Below are positions 26,201 through 38,600 of a stretch of DNA of 64,000 bases, piece after piece. This stretch comes from Eretmocerus hayati (taxonomy: Eukaryota > Arthropoda > Insecta > Hymenoptera > Aphelinidae): assembly GCA_029851415.1 (NCBI GenBank), contig CM056741.1, forward strand, positions 67,818,282 to 67,882,281. Direction: 5' to 3'. The notes beneath the pieces were generated by a model that was not told the DNA's origin, made no database searches, and saw nothing but the letters and a program-made list of their open reading frames with translations. Every line of letters begins with the position of its first letter. Position 1 is the first letter of the stretch. Position numbers and translations under genes: made by a program.

Positions 26201-26418
26201 TACGCGTCGAGTGCTGGAAACATTTTTTCCTTCGGGAAACCGAGCTGGACGTGGGCGATGGCACCGTCCAGCTTGGTTTTCCCGGAGGAAAAATGTTTCC
26301 GCACGAGACGCGTATGCAGTTTTATACGTCTGTACGCAGAAACATCGTGTGTCCAGGCCTCTTCGCGTAGCGAGGAGGCCTATAGAAACACGCTGTTTCT
26401 ACGTATGGACGGATAAAA
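26201..26418. repeat. Two-hairpin cassette, copy 1
   Basis: Hairpin 1 (26201-26314): TACGCGTC closes with GACGCGTA. The inner arms GGAAACATTTTT/AAAAATGTTTCC and AGCTGGACG/CGTCCAGCT pair in turn. Hairpin 2 (about 26320-26418): TTTTATACGTC closes with GACGGATAAAA. Inner arms include GCAGAAAC/GTTTCTACG and AGGCCTC/GAGGCCT. The linker is TATGCAG. The same layout occurs at 52367-52488. Confidence 0.85.
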
Positions 26419-29400
26419 TAATAATAATAGTGGGTAAGATTTGATTTTCGCACACAGCAGCTGTTCTTGGCGCGAAAACTTTGAAATGTGCGCGTGAGCT
26501 GCTATCACGATATTACGAGATTCGCGCGATATTAGGGTCAATCATCGTGGCCACGCTATCTAGCACCATTCTTGGTTTTCTCGTTATTTCTCTCCTCGCA
26601 GTGCATCACGTCCGCGAGCAATTGTGCCATTAGTTTCCGCACACAAGACTCTATTTATAACATTCATGCTAGCATTCGCGAGTAGACGGCCGGTAGTAGC
26701 CGGACCGATGCTACCTGTGCACGTACTGACTTTATACTGTAATAAGGTCTTGCTCCCACACACGTGGAGTCAGTATAGTGAGGCCCACTTGCACGAGCAC
26801 TTTCCTTTTCACTCTGTGCAACTCGGAACTTTAGTGACACGCTCCGACAGAGACCGGCTTCCGGATTTGCCACGGATCGCCATGTATTACATAATATGGA
26901 ACAATTCAACTTGGCCCGAGAACCCGATCATCAAAAGGACTTGCTGCTGCTCTTCCGAGTTGTGTTTCTTTATTTAATGTCACGCTATAGAACTGGCTCT
27001 GACGGGGCACATCGTGTAACCCATAGTAATGTGCCTACTTCCGCTTATGCAATCTACGCTTGATCAAAGTCCCCTGTGGGGACCTTCGCTTGAACTTTCG
27101 TGACTTTGGGTCAGGCTTTCGAATTTGTTGTCTGCCGTCATCGAATCATTTCGTGGGCTATCCAATCACTTCATCAGTAGAATCCCATTTATTCAACGAA
27201 TTATTGATCAATCACGCGTCATTGCTCCTACTGCAGGCCTTCACTTGCAAAGTTTTTAGCTCCAAGGAATCCAGTAAGGTGTGTGTCTCAGACTTGGTAC
27301 AGCAACGATGAAAACGTAGAAGGTTAATGGGAGCGTGTTCAGCGTGGGACTTTTTCTGTCACCTAACATCATTTTGAAATTCATATTGGCCATTCCAATA
27401 CTTCTGTTCGGGCTACTTTTTACGGAATTGCAAAGTCCAATTTAGGGTTGAAATTAGAAGCCAGTAATCATAGACCAATCAGGAAATGTGGCTCTATCGT
27501 TTACTCGAGTTCATCATCGGGCTACCATCGGGCACATTTCTTGATTGAAATTTCTATTGAGCGATAGATTCAAATAATCTATAGTCATAGATCAAATGAA
27601 GAGTAACAATTATTACATGTACCCCACTTTCTTCACATCATCTTTGAACTTTGGGGCGATGATTCATTATTTGTTGGATAGTGCTCTAGGGCAGCTTTGA
27701 GGTAAGCTCAAATATTTAGGATTTCTAGCTGTGAGAACCTACTTATGTTTGCCACTTTAAAACCAAAATATTTAGTAACAGATTTACGCCAAGAACTCAG
27801 AATATACTTCCTTGGAGAATAGCCATTGGTTTGAATAGATTAATCATTATCAAACAAAGAGACGACGAGATATGGACTCAAAGTATGTGTATTGGGGCGG
27901 ATATTTATGCCTTTTCCAGTCTCTGAATTGAATTCTATATGGTTAACTTGGACATTTCGGCGTTACTTGGTCAAAGTTCAACGTTTCTCAGTTCATATTA
28001 AAAATTTGAGCGAAGCTTTACTTGCACTAGAGTGAAGAATCTCTCAAAAAATATATTAATACTAACCTTGAATACAAACACATCCAGAGGCACAAACAAA
28101 GCGTGTTTGGTTACCGAATAGTGAAACTGACTCTTTCTTCGCTAGCTCAATATCTCCTCTTGATTTGTGACGTGATGATCAGCCACGACCTCATAGGCTT
28201 GATTGTTGTCACATCACGAATCAGTGACGCAATGAGCATAGTCAACTTACTTTGTCTGACAATCACGTTCCATCCATCAGAAGATTGTATCTAGAATACC
28301 AAATCATGGCATAAGGTGCGACGAATAAGTTACTGTATTATAAATACAAATGGCGACAAGTAATACTTTACATTCATTTTCTGCTTGATCGAGTCAGAAA
28401 AATGAATTTCTCTGAGCTATTGACCTCTAAATATGAAATCGAACAATGAATGACAGGTGAAATTATTGACACGAATAGAATTTTTTCTCATGCGATTGGC
28501 GAAACGGTTACTCTTGCGTTACCATTTAAATCGAGATACCCCCATCCGGAATTCCATTCGGTGCCTTTGATGAAGAAATTTCAGTTTCGTCGAATTAGGA
28601 CCACTCCTCTCGAAACTGACGTAACGCGAGCTTAGGGTCTCGGTCAGTGCTCGCGGCACCGAGAGTAAATCGCGCTTTTGGGTCACAGAGAGTGTCGATT
28701 GAGGTTATCTGGTCACCGGATAAAAATTAAGTGTGCCGCTGCTGTATGTAACGATGATCTCGACGAAAGACAGTTTGCCAAGAGAAATATAGCTTGTTGA
28801 CGGAAAATCTATCATTTTGATCGATTCCCGAATACGCCCGAATACATGGTCTAATTAATAATGTCACAGCGTTCGTATGAGCTGCATCGATAGAATTGAG
28901 ATGAGCTATTTGGATTCAAAGATAGCATTTCGGATGGATTCTCCAATTCTCTTTCTGCCAGGGCTAGGACAGGTTGCACTCATTTACTGACCTTAGATGC
29001 GGATCAGCAAGGTTGGTGGTTGGAGCGGTCACCCCTCTGTTCATCATTCCAGACAACTATTTTTATGGGGACTATGCATGAACGCACACGAGCAAACATT
29101 TGTCTACAATCGCCCCCCCCCCTGTTCTTCCTCACTTGGTCAAGACTAAGAAGCCCTTTTCACTTGTTGGAGCTGGCATTGAGTGAGTTTCCATTCATCT
29201 TAGTCCAGAATGTGTCATTGGTCATTTTTATGTATAGTTCAACTTCTATTCCCATGGTGGGTGTCCACGTGTGCGCTCAATGCGTGATGAGATGTTGCAG
29301 TCCTGTTTATACATCAGATTTTTGGTCCACGATGAATATTGTCACGTTGAAAACATTCAACCTAACTCAAAATTACAAAGATGAATCTTTACGCGTACGG

Positions 29401-30717
29401 TACTAGCAATCGCATGAAATCTTCAATCTTGTCCCACGTGGATTGATTCCAATCCTCTCAAAAATCGCCGTTTGAATTCGGTTCACAACCTACTGACAGG
29501 TGTATGAAACGAGTTGGAGGGACAAAAACCTACCACCGACGACCCGTTGACCCTACTGCTCATTTCGAGAGCATTTTATCTTACCGGTGTCCGGGAAGTG
29601 TATTGGTGATACCTTGTTTGATCGAGTGATCGGGGCCTCGATGATACGGGCCCCAAGAAAACGGGGGACTAGCCATCCGGAGAGTAGGGAATTGCTCTGC
29701 ACGACTCTGACTTTCCGAGGCCCGTCCATGCGAGCGTCGATTCAATGCAGGGGCCCCGCAGTTGGCCTCGGAACAGCTTCGCGAAGGCAGCTCGTGGTGT
29801 TTTGCCCAAGTTTTGCCTGTCCTCTTCCTTTTGAGATCGCGTGGATGCCGATTCAACCGGCACACGAAGACCGCGTGTATTAGAACCGACCGCGTGTATT
29901 AGACATACCGATACCGGTACCGTCACGTGTGCAGATGCGTCGGTCGGCGGCTCCTATCGTGTGCTCTGACAATTCCTCAATTTGACCCGCAAGCTCAAGC
30001 TAAATACTATAACCAATAAGCTTCTTTTTATTCAATTAAAACTAAAATTTTCGTTATCCCAAGTGCGATCGCTAATTTCCGACTGACCAATCTGAGACTG
30101 CACTGCAATATTTCGATGTTGTTTTAGTTTCTGCTGATCGCATTGGTTAAAATTCTCGGTTGGAAAGTGGAAAGTGATTTCAAAACAAGGTACTCATCAA
30201 ATGCTCTGCTGTAAGTTAGTGCACCCTTTGTGAATTGTATCAACACAAACTATTTCACAGCCCTATCCATCTAAAATGAGACGCACCATTTTTTCGTGTA
30301 ATTTAATTGCTGTTTGAGACTTTTGCTGAGTTGGTTTAGATATAAACGGCGGATTTATTTGTGCATCTTCTTGTATTTTTCGTGGATTTATTCTTCCCAT
30401 AATTGAAAGCTTTGACTCAGATTGAATCTGTCAAATCGTCGTTTGAGAGCCAAAGCTCTGACTCATCACCCCTTTTTGATGAATTTCAAAAACCGTAAAC
30501 ATGATTTCTAAACTCCCGAGATCCGAATGCTCCAAATAGAGATTAAATCAAAATGTTGCGTCTCTGTCGCGGGATTCTACTTGGAGTCCCTTTAAAAAAT
30601 CTTTATGACGAAACTCTATCAACTCCGAAATTGCTGGCCATGTTCTTTGGTCCAAATCATGAGTGGCTTATCCGACATGCTGTTATTTTAAATTTGCCCT
30701 TCTTTGTGTCACTCATG
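26419..30717. other. Intergenic, no gene supported
   Basis: A TATA-like TATTTATAACA at about 26652 precedes a 117-residue frame (26624-26977) that is shadowed on the other strand. I do not trust it. 29580-29960 is listed separately. A ten-C run lies at 29113-29122. The rest is featureless. Confidence 0.35.
29580..29960. other. GC-rich island, origin unknown
   Basis: About 350 bp are much richer in G and C than the flanks. They are open on both strands for 85-98 codons (29587-29883 +, 29581-29865 -), which is expected by chance in GC-rich DNA. A short direct repeat ACCG(A)CCGCGTGTATTAGA occurs at about 29865-29905. I do not recognise rRNA, tRNA or a protein family. Confidence 0.5.
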
Positions 30718-31547
30718 CCGTCAAATAGGGTAAATTTGGTACGATTTCGTTACTTTTTATTTTTTTTGGCTGGGCATTTCAACATACATTGATAAAACCC
30801 ACTTCTATTAGTAGTCAATCTAAAGCTTACAGTCTCAGCTTTCAATTGGTGGGCTACAAAGTTCAACATGATGTGTCTGAGCTGGAGCTATTAGCAGTTG
30901 AAGAAGTGTACCAAAGTTAGACCCCGATGGGTCAACTTTGGTACACTTACAGAATATCTCAATTCTACCCACCACTATGCAAGTGAACTAATTCTAATCG
31001 TTCAGAAGTCTTATTTTAAGCTGTTTGAAACATTCTAAAACCTCGTAGACCATCACTCGACTCAAGATGGGATGAAAAGAAGCTGTCATAAGAAGTTATC
31101 CAATCCTCATGCTTCTTACTTAGAGTAAGGTAGCTTTGGTACACTTATTCATGGTTATTTCCCTGTTTTTCATTCATTAAAATTCCAAATGCTTCAAATA
31201 CCCCAATGTAACGATGATTTCTTCAATATGGTGATATATGTGGTCGAAATGTAGCATTATTTAGCCGTAGATCGTTCCGGAACACTTCCTGCCAGGTACA
31301 CCAACTGGACCACTCGCGTATCGCTGCTAAATCACCTTTTTTGGAAAAAACTTCGATAAATGACTACAATCATCCACACGGAATCTACGGTGGCTCAACA
31401 CATTATTTATGTGTGTGTCGAGAGGGAAGGTCAGGTTTCAGAGCGCGATAGAATCATTTACCTTGCCGAATGCAACTTTATTGAAAGTCATTTTTCAGGG
31501 GTGTACCAAAGTTGCACCCACTGTACCAAAGTTACCCAATTTGACGG
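30718..31547. mobile_element. TIR element, family 'TAACTTTGGTAC', copy 2 (inverted)
   Basis: Starts CCGTCAAATAGGGTAAATTT and ends …GTTACCCAATTTGACGG. The interior is the reverse complement of 1093-1917 throughout (for example GTGTACCAAAGTTAGACCCC against its mirror near 1700). No transposase frame. Confidence 0.87.
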
Positions 31548-32665
31548 TGGTGTTACTTCATTTTCTGACGAATTTCTTCCACGTGGTTTGGCTATTTTTG
31601 TATGGATGAACCTTGATATATTCTGAAATACATTAAAAATTGACCGAAAACGAAGATTTAGTCAGCTGAGGTCGAGGAGGAGGGTATTAGAAGAATAGGC
31701 ACACTTACCTGATATCTACTTCCAAGATAACAGAAAAATTATTTCCACAGTAACAAAAACGAAGCTTATCAGGAGTATGGGAGACTTTAAGTAGAGCTGT
31801 TTTCGAAATAAATTAGTCAGCGAGACTTGCTCACTCGAAAGGACATCAAAATTATCGACCAGTGTTGGACTTCAGCGAGTTTTGAACGTAATTTCAATGT
31901 ATCTTGGCAAAATTCTTACAACCAATTTTGTATCGAACTATGAACGTTAAAATTTCTTATGATTCCAATTTTGATTTATCTTCATATCTAAAATGGCTTA
32001 TCGCTTGTGGGAGCTACTTCAGCATTATTCAAGATCGTGACAATGTTCAAGCATGTCAAAGTTGTGAGAAAAAAAACTACTTGTTAGTGTGGTTGTACTC
32101 TCTCCGCACAAATCAGTAAAAATTGATCCCATTTCGTGCATTTTCACTAAAGCACAGTAAAATTTTTACTAAAAATGAGTAAAAAATCAGCGTAATTCCC
32201 TGATTGAGTTCAAACATGTCTGGTTCGTGAAGAGGGAGTAGATGATTTGAACTACCCTGAAAATATGAAAGTCCCTTTGTTAACTACGGTTAAGATTTTC
32301 ATGAGCATACACTGAGACTCGTCCTTCTGGTTCAACTTGACCTTTATTTACTCTTGAAATTCAAACTCCAAAGTTATATTTTGTCAGTTTTGTTCTGAAA
32401 CTCAAGCGCTCATGTCTGACCAGAAATTTTTTGCCAACTGGCGAAACGAAAACTGATGCATTTCTTTGATAACGGAATTCTAGTTCTAAAAAGTTATAAT
32501 ATCGTAGCTATAAGCAATTATTTTAACAATGTCCAAATTCGTTGGTAGGAAGATATTTGAAGAAAAGAGACTGAAAAAGCATGGATCGTAGGTGAAAATA
32601 AAATATTCGAGGGTGGCTACTGTGGAATATAGAACAGTCCAAGATGCTGGAAAAGAATTCAGTCG
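31548..32665. other. Upstream of the Vps62-like gene
   Basis: AT-rich sequence without clear coding or repeat content. The promoter and 5'UTR of the gene starting at 32666 should lie here. No convincing TATA box was identified. Confidence 0.35.
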
Positions 32666-35600
32666 ATGATGCGCCAGCTGATGATGCTTGTCTACTTGAT
32701 GCTATGCGTACGACAAAACAGTGCAGCCGCCACCACAGAAGAAGATCGAGGTATGAATTGCACCTTATTATCATGCAAAAATAATGACAATGAGATCGTT
32801 CCATTTTTTGAAAAAATAATTGGAGAAAATCTCCAAAGTGTGCTGCGAATTCATCTGTATCAAATATCCAAAGCTTATTGCCGAGGCGGTCGAAGAATGA
32901 CGAGAAAAGCTTCGCCTTTGGAGCTTGCAACGGACGAATTTCCATTGCGATTGCGGTATCTTATAGGAATCCAATTACTTCTATGGGTCTATTACGGATT
33001 ACAAGGAACACGAAGTCAATTAAAATCTACGAGGGCATATACATGTGTTATTCAATTCTGTAGATAGTCTATATCTGTAAGTCCATACTTGTCGAGTTGT
33101 GCAAGTCACACACAAAATTCACTCTCCACGCTTTATACGGTAGCCAACTAATAGTTTCACTTTTATGAGCCATTCGAATTAATGACTCAAGGAACTCGTT
33201 TGGGGAATGAATTATTCATTCCTGATGAGACAGTTGTAAATCCGCCAAACTGCAAGTGACTCTATCAGTACGAAACCGACAACCTATAATTGTTAAATAT
33301 GCTTTTATCTACTTATCCACCGCAGTATTTTTGTTTCAAAATAATTACATGACATTATCGCTACTGGATTACTCATGTTAGCGCTCAAATTTGATCCCAT
33401 GTTTCATGCCTATAGAGGTAATTAAATATCGGAAGCGTGGCATTTTTCTCGCGATACGTCGCAAAAGTCAATGAACATAGTAGAAGTCGTTTTCCCGGTC
33501 CATCGGTGTCCAACTTCAAAAAAAGTATGACCATGATGATACGAATGAGTGCGTGGAAGATTCGCACTGAGTTGAGGCGTCCATTGAACTTTGAAACCAA
33601 TTCCAACACGTGTTCGATAATCGAGAAGTCAGTGGGCAAGTAGGTACACAACAATGCGGTCATCATCATCTTCGCGGAAGCTGTAATGAGAAATGATTTA
33701 CCGCGGCGCACGTGATGTTGGCTGCAGGCTGGGGCTATAACGGTCTGGTCACTTTTTTCGACAAGTTCTCACTTATATCCCGCGCTCTGGTGGTGGTAAT
33801 GTTTCTAATGCATCACGCCAGGCGGTCCATACGCGCTTCAACAACTCTCGTTACATGGCCTCATTTGGCTGATCTGGTTTTGCTACATACAGTAGTACCT
33901 TTCTGTATAGAGGTATCCCGGAATATGTACTTGATTCGCGAAGCGTGTCAATTTCGGAAATCTGATTTGCCGATCGCGAGTCGTCGCTTGTCGGTGCACT
34001 TTCGAATGTATATACTGCATTCTCGTTACATGCATTATACATATATCATATATGTGGGACCCGCGCTGGGCGACCGGTAGCAGTTGCTCAAGATTTATTC
34101 ATTCGTCGCTGCGCATGTTTAATGCAATTAATTAAGTTAGAACTTGATGAGTTTCACTATCGATATGTTTTCCTCTCCATCTCGTTTGGGCCCACACTTA
34201 TCGGGCCCATCTATAAGGCAAGCTTGCTCTGAAAACTCACTTTCGAAAATTCTATTGACACATTTTGCCTACTTGCCGTATGCAATATAGAGAGACACGA
34301 TATTACGTTTTTACACAGCTTCCAGACGTCATTATTGATTCTCACAATTGAGATGAAAACAGTGCCCTCACGTGTATAATGATATATAGTCAACGTGGTA
34401 CAGCTGCACTCACAAGCGAAGGACCAGGTGTTTGAATCACCAATCTTGTCCAAAATTTTTTTACAGTTTTGTATTACCTACAATATGAAAAATCCAGAGT
34501 AACTCCGTCAATTGGGCTTCCTGTCCAAAGATACAGACACTGAGAATAGCATGACCTATGTAGGCTCATGTTGAAAAGTGATGTACATAGATATACTGGC
34601 AATGCTAACGTTTTTGCTTGTAGCTCTGGGCAGAAGGCCCATTTGACGGAGTTACTCTGGATTCTTCATATTCTAGGTGGTACGAGACTGTAAAAAAATT
34701 TTGGAAAGGATTGGTGACCCAAACACCTGGTCCTCTCCTTGTCAGTCCGGTAAATGCACTTGCTTTTCTTTGATCGATAGTTTATTGTTGAATTACTCTA
34801 GGATTATTTTCTAAAATAAGGTAAACGTACCTAATTTTCCCCCACTCAAGCTCGTGTCGAATGCACGCACTCGCAGATCTTGACACGCATATTTCTCATG
34901 TTTGCTACGTTAAAATGCGAAAATAAACGCTGTGGACCGAGCCTAAATGGAACTCCCGCGAAACTCGCATTTCTCAGAATAGTAAACATTTTTTTGTAAA
35001 GCAGTGCCTTACGCAAGGCAGTTTTCGTTCACTTTACGCCCAGTCGATCGAAAAACGTATTCCGCTACTCAGGCGTGAAGTTTTTTGCTTTACTCCTGAT
35101 AGTTTCAACCCTCGCCAGGGCTCGGACCGAAAACAATCGTTCGAAATGCAAAACCAAACTTCCCACTCCCGAAATATAATACATTCGACTTTTTTTGCTA
35201 GCCACCAAAAGCTTTGCCAAACAACATTGATGTGATCAATTTCAACGTACTTTAACTCATTTCCTTTGTCTTTGTCCCGACTTTGGAATGTTTTCTGCAG
35301 AATTGCAAGATTCGATTCGTACCCGATTCTACGCTCATATTACTAGAAAAAGTACAGTGTTCCTAATTTGCCCCCGTAGTCTTTTTTCAAATTCGTTCTT
35401 CACTCCATCACAAAATCCATTAATTTGAATCGGCAAATTCAAAAGAAGGTAAAAGAAGCTGCTGAGTGAGCTAAAGTATATACGTCTCATTTGGAGGTCT
35501 AAGAGCAGAAGAACCCTAATTTGACGAGAAAAAAAACGTATTATCTTAAAAAAGTAGGCCTCTCATACACGAGAGGGTAAATTAGGCACACCCTTTCAGA

Positions 35601-38600
35601 AACTCATAAGGATCCTTTCTAACAATAATTGAGATAGCACGAGTTTTTCAGAATTGAATCGACGACAGCTCATTTTGAGGTCTCGAAACAAGCTTCAAAA
35701 TTCGGAAAATATTGAGATGAGCCAAAATTACGAGCGAAACAAATACTGTAAGGGGGGGGGGGCAAATTGAGTATATTTACCTTGAAATTCATAAACCAAA
35801 AAAATTTCAAAGTGTCGAGTGTCTGGCAAATAGTACATACAATGAAACGCAAGCAAAGGAAAGCCAACCTGAGCCGCTTATTGAAAATTCCATCATGGTG
35901 AACAGAACTTTGCTATGCTCAGAATGATCCAATGATTTAGGAACGAAAGTTTCCAGCAGATGAATCTATAATTGTGCCTCTATAAGTCATTATACCACAC
36001 ATACAATTTTAATACAGAATACAGTGGAACCTCTGTATAACGAAACCCCGTATAACGAAAAACTCTGTATAGCGAAGACACACTCCGGTCCCAAGATCAT
36101 CTATATAATACTCCATGTTAAATTCCCTCTGTAAAACGAAGGCGAACCTCCCTATAACGAAAAATTCCATGAGAAGTAGAATGAAAATTCTTAAATTTAC
36201 GAAGGTTCTTCCCCTAAAGCCGAGCAATTGTGGTCAGTCATACTTCTGTTCACGACCAGAGCATGAAAGAGCACTAATTTATGAGAAGATTGGGTCAGGT
36301 AAAGGGACCAATGCACTTCGAAGAGTTCTCAGTAGTTGCGGCTCATTCTCTAAGGAGGGTTTGCTTCGAACACACCAGCAAACACCTGACGTTTCTCATC
36401 TGTGGTGTCGAAGCCGAAGCGGCTTACTGTAGCTATTCTCGAGAAGAGCTCAGACTAGAGAACAATTTACGCAGCCACAGCAGGTGAAGAAGAGCCATGA
36501 TCTTGCCAAATTCTCTCTTGCACTTGAGACTTACAGTTTACCTCTGAGTCACGGATTTTACCTATCTTTCTCTTCTTCTTGGAAGATCTGCAATTCATCT
36601 CTGAGACACGGATTCTAGCGATCTCTGTCTCTTTCTCTTCGAAGGTTCACAGTTCATCTCTGAGACACGGATCTCGTGAATCTCTATCTTCTCTTCTTGG
36701 AAGACACAGCCCATCTCTGAGCTCTGGAAGATCAGATTTGTGGGGTGAATTTGAGAGGGGATCGACAGGGTCTACATTTCTTCCCCACCAATCGCTGATC
36801 TTCTTAACGCAAGAAAGATCGAACATTGGTGGTGGTCGATTGGAATCACCAGCTTCTTTAAATGGGAAATGAGAAGAGAACAATCCGGAACAATCGGCCC
36901 TTTTAGGGCCAAATCAGTATCAAACGTTGGATTGACTTCGTCTATTCAGAATATACCCTATAATATCCTGCCTATAATAAACGAATTTGATAAATATTGC
37001 TAGATAATGGATAAATATTTGGTCTCATGAATACTCTGTACAGAAATTTAGTGATTTGTGGGTAGGACGCGTGATACTCGAGCTATCTGGAGAGGGGGGG
37101 GGGGACGTGGCGATTTCATGGGAGACTCCGTATAACGAAAACTCAATATAACGAAGAGAAGGCATGGTCCCGTCGACTTCGTTATACAGAGGTTCCACTG
37201 TACTATGAATTTTGAGACCCAAAAAAATTCTTGACGCTCATAGAGAACGAAAAAATTATGATGGTACAAACACGTAGGAGATCTGGTACACGATTTGTTT
37301 TCACACAAAGCTTGCCTAATCCTTTAAAAGAAGAACTCATGTAAAACCCAAAACTATCCATGGAAAATTGAAATAGCTTCCAGCAATGTATAGGCTCAGT
37401 ACCCGATCTGATTCATGATTTAGCCAAAAATGAGTATCCTACCATTGTTATTGAGGTCGATTCAATCTCAGACGATGTCAGACCTCCAGGAACCTACTGA
37501 TACGCTGTTTCTTTAGTTCCGACCAAAGGGGTTACCCATGAGGAATTAAGATAGACTTCACGTTTTCCATCGAAAGCTTGGGTATACAGTACCGTGCAAA
37601 AATTCCTGAACGGGGGTTTGAAATCCTCTCTTGCAAAGACGTCTATCACTCGAGCCCAGATCAACGTAGAGGAATTTTGAAAAAAACATCTTAAGGATGA
37701 GAAAAAATGCTAACTTTTTATGGTTTGCGATTTTTATCTCAGCCCTTTTTGGTACCTCAAATAGCTTATGTAATTTCAAGGATTTCGAGAAAAAAACCGT
37801 TTTTACTCTATCGGCTGTTTGGACGCGGTTAAAGATAGAACAATTTTGCAAAGAGCATCTTAAAGAGCGGAAAAAATGCAATTTGCAATGATTTTTCGAT
37901 TATTTTTTACGTCGTGTGAATAAGAGTGTGAGAGCTCTCAAAGTAGCCAGACTCTCGGATTTTCAATGGTATACGTGTAAAAATGGCGAAAAAGTACGGT
38001 TTTGGCTACTTTGAGAGCTCTCACACTCTTATTCACACGACGTAAAAAATAATCGAAAAATCATTGCAAACGACATTTTTCCCGCTCTTCAAGATGCATT
38101 TTGCAAAATTGTTCTATCTTTATCCGCGTCCAAATTACAGCCGATAGAGTAAAAACGGGTTTTTTCTCGAAATCCTTGAAATTACATCAGCTATTTGAGG
38201 TACCAAAAAGGGCTGAAAGAAAGATCGAAGGCCACAAAAAGTTAGCATTTTTTCTCATCCTTAAGATGCTTTTTTCAAAATTCCTCTACGTTGATCTGGG
38301 CTCGAGTAATCGACGTTTTTGCAAGAGAGGATTTCAAACCCCCGTTCAGGAATTTTTGCACGGTACTGTATACCTATTATGATAACATGAAACAGTGATA
38401 TTGTTCGCGATGACAGGCCTGGATTACTCAAAAGAAAGTCACTTTTGTTCTCGAATAATGCCACCGGCGTAATTCAGGCGCATGCTTAACTTACACACTG
38501 TATCATATATGCATCGTGGTCACGAACGTAACAAGAGCCCATTGAGTTTTTAGTGCGAGCTCTGGTACATGACTGGGCGCCTCTGGTCTGGCTGGCACCT

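Noticed and set aside
26624..26977. 117-residue + strand frame with a hydrophobic start
   Set aside because: No family resemblance, no clear splice context, and overlapping frames on the other strand.
29581..29926. Overlapping 85-98 codon frames on both strands
   Set aside because: Expected by chance in GC-rich DNA; none has recognisable motifs.
32523..32945. 140-codon - strand frame over the signal-peptide exon
   Set aside because: Mirror shadow of the + strand exon; low-complexity aromatic-rich protein.
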